From contig NZ_CP033068.1 of NCBI RefSeq assembly GCF_003668995.1, positions 3,596,001 to 3,660,000 of the forward strand: a stretch of DNA of 64,000 bases, read 5' to 3'. Origin of the DNA: Flavobacterium sp. 140616W15 (GTDB lineage Bacteria > Bacteroidota > Bacteroidia > Flavobacteriales > Flavobacteriaceae). Every line of letters begins with the position of its first letter. The first letter of the stretch is position 1. The position numbers and the translations under genes were made by a program. Shown here in pieces: positions 23,894-31,086 of the stretch. The notes beneath the pieces are model-generated. The model did no database searches. It saw nothing but the letters and a program-made list of their open reading frames with translations, and had not been told where the DNA came from.

Positions 23894-24315
23894 ATGAATC
23901 GCAAGATAATTCTCTTAATACTACTTTTATCCTGTTTAGGCTGTAAGCCAGAACAGATCAATCAAAAAATCGACAAGAAAAAGAAGGCAAATGGATTGAT
24001 ACGTATACACAAGACAAAACTCAGTACAAATCAATTGAATATTACAAAAACAACGAGCCCACTAAGAAATGGAAATCATACATAAATGGTAAATTACATA
24101 AAACAGAGAAATATAAAAACGGAATCTGTTATACGAAGAACTATTATGAAAACGGAAAAATCGAATCAAAAGGAAAAACAAAAATAGATTACGATTCAAA
24201 ATTAGCACATTGGTATTATTTCGGAGATTGGAAGTATTATTCAAACAAAGGAAAATATGTAGCTACAAAAGAATACTTTGAAGGAAAATTGATGTCAGAA
24301 CGATTCAATCCTTAA
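23894..24315 (+). CDS. YwqK/MORN_2-like lipoprotein, split by a frameshift
   Basis: The ATG at 23894 starts a lipoprotein signal (MNRKIILLILLLSCLGC, lipid Cys 17), but the frame ends at 24085 in unrelated sequence. From about 23970 the -1 frame gives a convincing continuation to the TAA at 24315, with MORN_2-type repeats: EGKWIDTYTQD, YYKNNEPTKKWKSYINGK, YYENGKIESKGKTK, YYSNKGKYVATKEYFEGK. Joined, the protein is 140 residues. The break lies in an A/G-rich stretch (GACAAGAAAAAGAAGG) and one added base would restore the frame. Such repeats occur in YwqK-family proteins annotated as antitoxins. It is the first gene after the BlaI-type operator, so it is probably controlled with the regulator. 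Confidence 0.65.
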
Positions 24316-24340
24316 GAACAACATAATAAACAAAAACAAA

Positions 24341-24712
24341 ATGCAACTAACCAACTCAGAAGAACAATTAATGCAACACCTTTGGCAACTAAAAAAGGCA
24401 TTCATGAAGGATTTACTCGAAGCATATCCTGACCCAAAGCCAGCAACAACAACAGTTGCTACTTTGCTAAAGAGAATGATTGATAAAAAATTCGTTGCTT
24501 ACAACGAATTTGGAAACTCAAGAGAATATTATCCATTAGTAAAAAAAACAGACTACTTTTCTAAACACGTAAACGGATTGATTAGTAATTTCTTCAACAA
24601 TTCGGCATCACAATTTGCTTCATTCTTTACAACCGAAACCAACTTATCAACTTCGGAATTAGAAGAACTCAAAAAAATAATTGACTCACAAATTCAAAAA
24701 AAGAAAAAATGA
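24341..24712 (+). CDS. BlaI/MecI/CopY family transcriptional repressor
   Basis: A 123-residue repressor. The N-terminal winged helix (LTNSEEQLMQHLWQL...PATTTVATLLKRMIDKKFV) and the C-terminal dimerisation helices match the BlaI/MecI family. By family it represses its own operon and is cut or released by the partner M56 peptidase, with which it overlaps by four bases (ATGA at 24709-24712). The TACATTTGTA dyad at 23857 fits its operator type. In flavobacteria such pairs often control genes other than beta-lactamases, and no beta-lactamase is visible here. Confidence 0.93.
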   Translation: MQLTNSEEQLMQHLWQLKKAFMKDLLEAYPDPKPATTTVATLLKRMIDKKFVAYNEFGNSREYYPLVKKTDYFSKHVNGLISNFFNNSASQFASFFTTETNLSTSELEELKKIIDSQIQKKKK

Positions 24713-25938
24713 TAACGTACATCCTAAAATCGTCAGTACTGCTTCTTATCTTGTTTGTAGTATATAAATTATGGCTAGAGAACGAAAAAATGTTTCGTTT
24801 TAATCGCGTTTATTTATTAGGCAGTTTGCTGTTTAGCTTGATTATTCCGTTGCAGCTATTCTCCTTTGATACAAAAATAGCAAAGGCAATAAACAGCATC
24901 CAATTACCAGAAATGGTACTTAACAACAATTTACAAAACCCGAACACTTTTAACAATAATCAAACAATAATTTACGGAATATCAGGACTGTATCTTTTCA
25001 TAGTTCTATTATTAACTATTCGTTTTGTATTGAATTTATACGCGTTTCACAAAAAAATAAAATACAACGAGTCGCTAATCATCAATAACCAAAAAGCAGT
25101 TTTGATACAGGAATCCATCTTACCACATTCGTTTTTAAATACCATTTTTATAAACGAAAATGACCTGAAAAACGATTTAATTGATCCGCAACTAATTACT
25201 CATGAGACGGCTCATATAGAACAAAAACATTCCTTCGACATCATCTTTATCGAGCTAATCCAAATTCTATTATGGTTTAATCCAATCATTTTACTTTACA
25301 AAAAAGCAATCAAATTAAACCATGAATTCCTAGCCGATGAAGCGGTAATAACTCAATTAGACTCTGTTTCTTATTACCAAAATTTATTACTAAAAATGGC
25401 TTCAAACCAAAGTCAGATTGCTCTTGCAAGTGCTATTAATTTTCAAATAACCAAAAAACGACTACTTATGATGACAAAACAAGAATCCCGATTAAGAATA
25501 CTATTAAAAACGGCTGCAGTAGGCTTTGTATTCGCTATGTTATTTTTCGCTTTTAGCAATACTACAATTGCACAAGGAAACAACAGAAAAGCAGAAAATG
25601 AACCTCAAAAATTTCTTTCTAATTCAATTCAAGACACAACACAACCAGAATATCCGGGTGGAATAAACGAATTTTACAAATTCATTGGAAAGAATTTCAA
25701 AGTTCCAGAAGAGGTTACAAAAAACAAAATCAAAGGTAAAGTGTACATACAATTCTTTGTTGAAAGGGACGGCTCATTATCCGATTTTACAATCAAACAA
25801 GATTTAGGCTACGGCTTAGGCGATGAAGCTATTCGTGTAATAAAACTTTCTCCTAAATGGAAACCAGGTACAATAAATAACGAACCCGCAAAAGTAATGT
25901 ACGATTTACCAATAACAGTTCAATCAGCACCAGAATAA
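24709..25938 (+). CDS. M56 (BlaR1-like) membrane peptidase with TonB C-terminal domain
   Basis: A 409-residue membrane protein. Four membrane segments surround an M56 zinc-metallopeptidase domain with HETAH (THETAHIEQKH) and the downstream NHEFLADEAV, which supplies the third ligand. A further hydrophobic segment at about residues 268-282 leads to a periplasmic tail. The last 80 residues (GKVYIQFFVERDGSLSDFTI...AIRVIKLSPKWKPG) form a TonB C-terminal domain, the usual arrangement in Bacteroidota in place of a penicillin-binding sensor. It probably senses an envelope signal and cleaves the BlaI-type repressor encoded just upstream. Confidence 0.92.
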   Translation: MITYILKSSVLLLILFVVYKLWLENEKMFRFNRVYLLGSLLFSLIIPLQLFSFDTKIAKAINSIQLPEMVLNNNLQNPNTFNNNQTIIYGISGLYLFIVLLLTIRFVLNLYAFHKKIKYNESLIINNQKAVLIQESILPHSFLNTIFINENDLKNDLIDPQLITHETAHIEQKHSFDIIFIELIQILLWFNPIILLYKKAIKLNHEFLADEAVITQLDSVSYYQNLLLKMASNQSQIALASAINFQITKKRLLMMTKQESRLRILLKTAAVGFVFAMLFFAFSNTTIAQGNNRKAENEPQKFLSNSIQDTTQPEYPGGINEFYKFIGKNFKVPEEVTKNKIKGKVYIQFFVERDGSLSDFTIKQDLGYGLGDEAIRVIKLSPKWKPGTINNEPAKVMYDLPITVQSAPE

Positions 25939-26018
25939 ATAAACTGATTTTAATTAGAGAATGATTCTAAAAAAAAACATAGCATTTCTCTATTGAAAAC
26001 ATAAAATAGTGAAAAATA

Positions 26019-26050
26019 AAAAAATCCGCTTCTGTTCTAGAAGCGGATCA
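26019..26050 (-). terminator. Terminator of the saccharopine dehydrogenase-like gene
   Basis: ATCCGCTTCT (26024-26033) pairs with AGAAGCGGAT (26039-26048). The A run before it makes a T run on the minus strand, so it serves the gene at 26097-27467. Confidence 0.8.
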
Positions 26051-26096
26051 AATAAAAAAAACTAAAAAAAATTCTAAAAAAAATTTTCAAAAAAGG

Positions 26097-27467
26097 TTAA
26101 CTAAGAAGTTTATCAGGATTGTATCCAAAATAAGGCATTGCCTGCTCATGAAATACAACACCATATTCTTCTAATTCTTTTAAAATAGGCAAATACACTT
26201 CTTTATTTATCGGTAATTGAACCCCAGGAGTTGTAATCTTGCCATTTAATATCAATAAGGTAGCCATAGCAACAGGCAATCCTACCGTTTTAGCCATTGC
26301 CGTATAGGTTTGATCATCACCAATACAAACCATTTTGGAATCTATTTGCGTGTCAACACCATTTAATACATATCCAAATTTGTGATACATTACAATCATA
26401 TCTTTATCATGAGGTTGCAATGTCCAATTATCCGAAAGTATTTTTTCTAATATTTGAGCAGGAGTAGCCTCTTTTAATCCAACAAATTTATTAGGATTAA
26501 ACAAGTCAAGCTCAACAAGCTTATCCCACATAATATCATCTTGATCTATTTTAAGAATCAAACGCATTTTTATCTCAACAGAATCTGTAGGATGATAAGG
26601 TAAAAAAGAATTCACAAACTGACGATAACTCATTGTCTCAGAATTCTCCATAACATAACTATCATCGGTCATTCCTAATTGCACAAACATATTCCATGCT
26701 TTAGAGAATCCAACACGTCTAATCGTTCCACGGTATAAAGTAAGAATATCTTCAAGACCGTAAATCGTTCTATATTTTAAGGAATCTCTATTAGAATATG
26801 CTTCAAATTTACCGTAGCCCTCTACTTCTAAAAATTCGGTTCTACGAAACAAATTACAATACGGAATGTATTTATACGTTCCTTCCTGAATAAATTTAGC
26901 GGCACCACCCTGCCCTGCCAAAACAACATTTCGGGGAGCCCAAGTAAATTTATAATTCCACAAGTTATTATCTGATTCAGGAGCTACAAGTCCGCCACAA
27001 AAAGATTCGAACAACAGCATATTACCACCTTTCTCTCTAATTTCATCAATTACTTTCATGGCACTCATATGATCAATACCAGGATCTAGTCCAATTTCAT
27101 TCATAAAAATCAGATTATTGGCTTTTGCCTCCTTATCTAATTCCTGCATGGCGTCACTTATATATGATGCTGTAACCATATGTTTTTTATAAAGCAAACA
27201 ATCTCTAGCAACTTCTATATGCAAATGAGCGGGCAACATCGATACAACAATGTTTGCTTGCTGTATAGCCAGTCTTCGCTGTTCTTTATCAAAAATATCT
27301 AGTGCAATAGGAGTAGCATTAGGATGACCATTCGTTTTCTTTTCGGCAAGTGCCAAAGACAAATCTCCTATAATAAGATGCAGGTTTTCTTTTTCGGACT
27401 TATCTAATAAATACCGTATTAATGACGATGCCGATCTACCTGCTCCAATGACCAAAACTACTCTCAT
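26097..27467 (-). CDS. Saccharopine dehydrogenase-like NAD(P)-binding oxidoreductase
   Basis: A 456-residue enzyme. The N-terminal Rossmann fold has VIGAGRSASSL, then SMLPAHLHIEVA and the conserved MNEIGLDPGIDHMSA of saccharopine dehydrogenases/reductases. The C-terminal domain carries the ESFCGGLVAPE and NYKFTWAP stretches. The family covers lysine metabolism enzymes (forming or splitting saccharopine) as well as related carboxynorspermidine and other dehydrogenases; in flavobacteria this type is usually annotated saccharopine dehydrogenase. The length fits. It is a single gene with its own terminator, convergent with the BlaI/M56 operon. Confidence 0.88.
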   Translation of the reverse strand: MRVVLVIGAGRSASSLIRYLLDKSEKENLHLIIGDLSLALAEKKTNGHPNATPIALDIFDKEQRRLAIQQANIVVSMLPAHLHIEVARDCLLYKKHMVTASYISDAMQELDKEAKANNLIFMNEIGLDPGIDHMSAMKVIDEIREKGGNMLLFESFCGGLVAPESDNNLWNYKFTWAPRNVVLAGQGGAAKFIQEGTYKYIPYCNLFRRTEFLEVEGYGKFEAYSNRDSLKYRTIYGLEDILTLYRGTIRRVGFSKAWNMFVQLGMTDDSYVMENSETMSYRQFVNSFLPYHPTDSVEIKMRLILKIDQDDIMWDKLVELDLFNPNKFVGLKEATPAQILEKILSDNWTLQPHDKDMIVMYHKFGYVLNGVDTQIDSKMVCIGDDQTYTAMAKTVGLPVAMATLLILNGKITTPGVQLPINKEVYLPILKELEEYGVVFHEQAMPYFGYNPDKLLS

Positions 27468-27675
27468 ATTTTACATATATAACACAAACATACAATATTG
27501 TTATATTCATAACAATAAAATAATGTTAAAATATTGAACTAAATATTATTTTAAACCAAAAATAAGCAGAATTTATCTTTTTAAAAACAACATAAATTTT
27601 TTCAAAAAGTTCTCTTAATTTTTTTCAAATTGAAAGTATTAAGCCTATTTTTGTAAAGACTAATCTATTTTTGTG

Positions 27676-28062
27676 ATGAATAAAAAAATAATTGCAACGG
27701 CTGCTTTTTTAGGAATGATAGCTATCATTTTAGGAGCATTTGGAGCACATGCTCTAAAAAAAGTTTTATCTGTAGAGGAGTTAGTTACCTTTGAAACTGG
27801 GGTTCGCTACCAAATGTATCATGCCTTCTTTTTGTTTTTTGTAGCTACACGAAAAGAACTTTCTCAAAAAACGCTTAAAGTTATTTATAATCTGGCTGTG
27901 GCTGGAGTGTTATTATTTTCAGGTTCTATTTACCTACTAGCGACGAATAACCTTACATCTTTCGACTTTAAAATTATAGGATTCGTAACTCCAATAGGCG
28001 GACTCCTATTAATTCTTGCCTGGAGCGTTCTTTTTGTTAAAATTATTAAACAAAAGTCATAA
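27676..28062 (+). CDS. DUF423 membrane protein
   Basis: A 128-residue membrane protein from the ATG at 27676 (an in-frame GTG directly precedes it). Four hydrophobic helices and the family words LGAFGAHALKK and GVRYQMYHAFFLF identify DUF423 (YgdD-like). The role of the family is unknown. A TATTTTTG box at 27646-27653 lies 22 bases before the start. It is separate from pckA, which begins 82 bases downstream. Confidence 0.9.
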   Translation: MNKKIIATAAFLGMIAIILGAFGAHALKKVLSVEELVTFETGVRYQMYHAFFLFFVATRKELSQKTLKVIYNLAVAGVLLFSGSIYLLATNNLTSFDFKIIGFVTPIGGLLLILAWSVLFVKIIKQKS

Positions 28063-28144
28063 AATTAGTTATATAAATCTATATCTAAAATATAATATCT
28101 AATTTTACAGTCTATAAAATAAAACACAACAACTTAAAAAATTT

Positions 28145-29745
28145 ATGGACAATCAAACGTTATCTACGCAATCGATTTCGCTAAATGAGTTAGGGATTAA
28201 AAATGCAACAATACATTATCAGTTATCGGCTGACGAATTACACAACATCACGATACAGTCTGGTCAAGGTGTAGAGGACTCAACGGGTGCATTAGCAATT
28301 AATACTGGTACATTTACAGGACGTTCGCCTCAAGATCGTTTTATTGTAAAAGATAGTATTACTGAAGACCAAGTATGGTGGGGAAAAGTAAATATCCCTT
28401 TTGAACCAGCTGCCTTCGAAAAATTATATGACAAAGTCACTCAATACCTTTCTAACAAAGAAGTATTTGTTAGAGATTCATATGTTTGCTCTGATCCTAA
28501 TTACAGATTAAATGTACGTGTTGTAACTGAAACAGCATGGTCTAATTTATTCTGCTACAATATGTTTCTGAGACCAGAAGCAAGTGAGCTAGCAAACTTT
28601 ACTCCTGAATGGACAGTAATTTGTGCTCCAAGCTTCATGGCTGATCCAGCTGTAGACGGAACAAGACAAAGCAATTTTGCAATCTTAGATTTCACAAAAA
28701 AAATAGCTCTTATTGGCGGAACGGGTTATACTGGGGAGATGAAAAAAGGAATTTTTTCAGCTTTAAATTTCATCTTGCCTGTATTTAAAAACACATTACC
28801 AATGCATTGTAGTGCTAATGTTGGTAAAGATGGAGATACAGCTATTTTCTTTGGTTTATCAGGAACAGGAAAAACAACCTTATCTGCTGATCCAGACCGT
28901 AAATTAATCGGAGACGACGAACATGGCTGGACAAATGAAAATACGGTATTCAATTTTGAAGGTGGTTGTTACGCTAAAGTAATTAACCTAACTGAGGAAA
29001 ACGAACCAGACATTTTTAGAGCTATTAAAAGAGGAGCCTTACTAGAAAATGTTGTTTTCAAACCAGGTACAAATGTGGTAGATTTTGATGATATCTCAAT
29101 TACACCAAATACAAGAGTTAGTTACCCTATTACCCATATTGACAATATTCAACCAGGTTCAATAGGTAAAAACCCTAAAAATATTTTCTTCTTAACAGCA
29201 GATTCATTTGGTATTTTGCCTCCTATCTCGAGACTTACTCCAGGGCAAGCTGCTTACCATTTTATTTCTGGATATACTGCTAAAGTTGCTGGTACAGAAG
29301 CAGGTATAGACGAACCTCAACCAAACTTTTCAGCTTGTTTTGGAGCGCCATTTATGCCGTTACACCCAACACGTTATGCAGAAATGTTGAGTAAAAAATG
29401 AAAGATGCCAATGTAAAAGTTTGGCTTATTAATACAGGATGGACTGGTGGAGCATACGGAACAGGAACACGTATGAAACTAAAATATACTCGTGCTATGA
29501 TTACTGCCGCTTTAAACGGAGAATTAGACAACGTAGCATACGAAAATCATGTTGTTTTTGGAATTGCAAAACCACAAACATGTCCTAATGTACCTAACGA
29601 AATCTTAAATCCTAGAAATACTTGGGCAGATCCAAAATTATACGATATTAAAGCAGTAGAATTAGCAGAGAAATTCAAAGCTAATTTTGCAAAATTTGAA
29701 GAGTTTGCTAATGCCGAGATTATGGCAGGAGCACCATTAGCATAA
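28145..29745 (+). CDS. pckA: Phosphoenolpyruvate carboxykinase (ATP), split at an A6 run
   Basis: Two frames together encode ATP-dependent PEP carboxykinase, which converts oxaloacetate and ATP to PEP, ADP and CO2 in gluconeogenesis. The first (28145-29401, 418 residues) contains TGRSPQDRF, the P-loop GLSGTGKTTLSAD, GDDEHGW and the TRVSYPI region, and stops with TGA directly after six A. The second (29398-29745) begins at the overlapping ATG and supplies the remaining 115 residues with NTGWTGGAYGTGTRMKLKYTR. Joined they make 533 residues, the normal length, with no residues missing at the join. One more A would make a single gene. In such a conserved core enzyme an assembly error is the likeliest cause, though translational coupling through ATGA could produce two chains. 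Confidence 0.93.
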
Positions 29746-29774
29746 TAAAAGTCTTACTTACTAATTCAAAAAAG

Positions 29775-29804
29775 AAAGAGCTGTTCAATTGAACAGCTCT
29801 TTTT
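29775..29804 (+). terminator. Terminator of pckA
   Basis: AAAGAGCTGTTC and GAACAGCTCTTT form a perfect 12-bp stem with loop AATT and a T run, 29 bases after the stop. Confidence 0.9.
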
Positions 29805-29950
29805 GTATTTATACTCGGTTTTAATATCAGTTTTCAGTCGCAGTTTTTAGTATCAGTATACAGCCAGTCTTCACTCTCAGTGTACTCACTACTTTTAAAC
29901 AGCAAGCTGTAACTTAAGTGTAACGGAAAACTGAAACTGCAACTAAATAT

Positions 29951-31009
29951 TTATTTCTTCACTTGCTCATCAATACGTTTCTGCACAGAATCCCAGCTAT
30001 AATAATGAAAAGTCATTCCGTTACTCATTGCCACAAAAAGACCATTTTTATAAGGGCCTTCTAAATTTACATTCGTCACATCGGCACCATCACACTCTAT
30101 TGTCGAAGTAGGTATTTCAGCAAGCAAAGGATAACTATTTAAATCACCATTAGCTCCCTCACGTGGATAAACCATGAAAGTATTTGCTTGTTGGTTAGAA
30201 ACCAAAATATATCCTGTTGTTGCCGTTTTTTTATAAATAGCAATTCCTTCATTGTCTGCTTTAAAATCACCTTTACCAAAAACAGCAAGTTCAACATCGC
30301 TATGATTACTCGCTGGATCGGCTACGTATTTTCTAATTCCAAATTGTTCATCGCAATAATAAACTACGCCTAGCTCATTATCTACAGCAATAGCTTCTAT
30401 TTCTTTTTTACCACTATAAGAGCCGAATTTACGAACCACTTTCCCACCAACTACTCCGTTTCCTGCATCAGATAACTCATATTGCCACAAATAGCTCCCC
30501 GATGGTCCTGATTTTCTTCCTACAATAGCAAATATCGCATGATCACTAGGTCGGGTGTACAATGCAATTCCCATTGGATCACGTAACAACTCGCCATCAA
30601 ATACAGAAATCCCTCCATTGTCTATAGGCTTTAAATCCGGTAAGCTAAAAACTCTGATTTTATTACTTTCTCTTTCGGTAGTAACTGCCACATCAACTTT
30701 TTTCCCATTAATAAGTAAACCATAAGCTATATCAACATTGTTTGGTCTTTTTAATGTTTCAGATTTAACTAAGATTTTACCATTTAAATCAAAAGCATAC
30801 AATGCTCCATCGGTATCTTTATCTGTACCTACAATAATACTTTTTGATGGATCTGTAGGATGAATCCAAATTGACGGATCATCAGTATCATGCGGAAGTG
30901 GTTGTGTTACAACTATTGGTTTTAAGGCATCTTTACGAACAGGGGCTAAGTTGCTTCCACAAGAAATCAAAAAAGCACTCGCTATGAGTAGTATAAATTT
31001 ATTTTTCAT
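29951..31009 (-). CDS. Beta-propeller phytase lipoprotein
   Basis: A 352-residue lipoprotein (MKNKFILLIASAFLISC, lipid Cys 17). The mature part is a beta-propeller phytase (3-phytase): DTDDPSIWIHPTDP near the N-terminus, GTDKDTDGALYAFDL, VDVAVTTERESNKIRVF, EIEAIAVDNELGVVYYCDE and ADNEGIAIYK are the calcium- and phosphate-binding acidic blades. It releases phosphate from phytate at the cell surface. It lies 77 bases downstream of a TonB-dependent receptor gene in the same orientation, a typical phytate or phosphate uptake pair in this phylum. Confidence 0.93.
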   Translation of the reverse strand: MKNKFILLIASAFLISCGSNLAPVRKDALKPIVVTQPLPHDTDDPSIWIHPTDPSKSIIVGTDKDTDGALYAFDLNGKILVKSETLKRPNNVDIAYGLLINGKKVDVAVTTERESNKIRVFSLPDLKPIDNGGISVFDGELLRDPMGIALYTRPSDHAIFAIVGRKSGPSGSYLWQYELSDAGNGVVGGKVVRKFGSYSGKKEIEAIAVDNELGVVYYCDEQFGIRKYVADPASNHSDVELAVFGKGDFKADNEGIAIYKKTATTGYILVSNQQANTFMVYPREGANGDLNSYPLLAEIPTSTIECDGADVTNVNLEGPYKNGLFVAMSNGMTFHYYSWDSVQKRIDEQVKK

Positions 31010-31086
31010 GTTATTGTTGTTTTTAAAAGAATTGACAGGAATGCATTATTCCTGTCAATCATCACTAAATTCATTGTAATTATATA

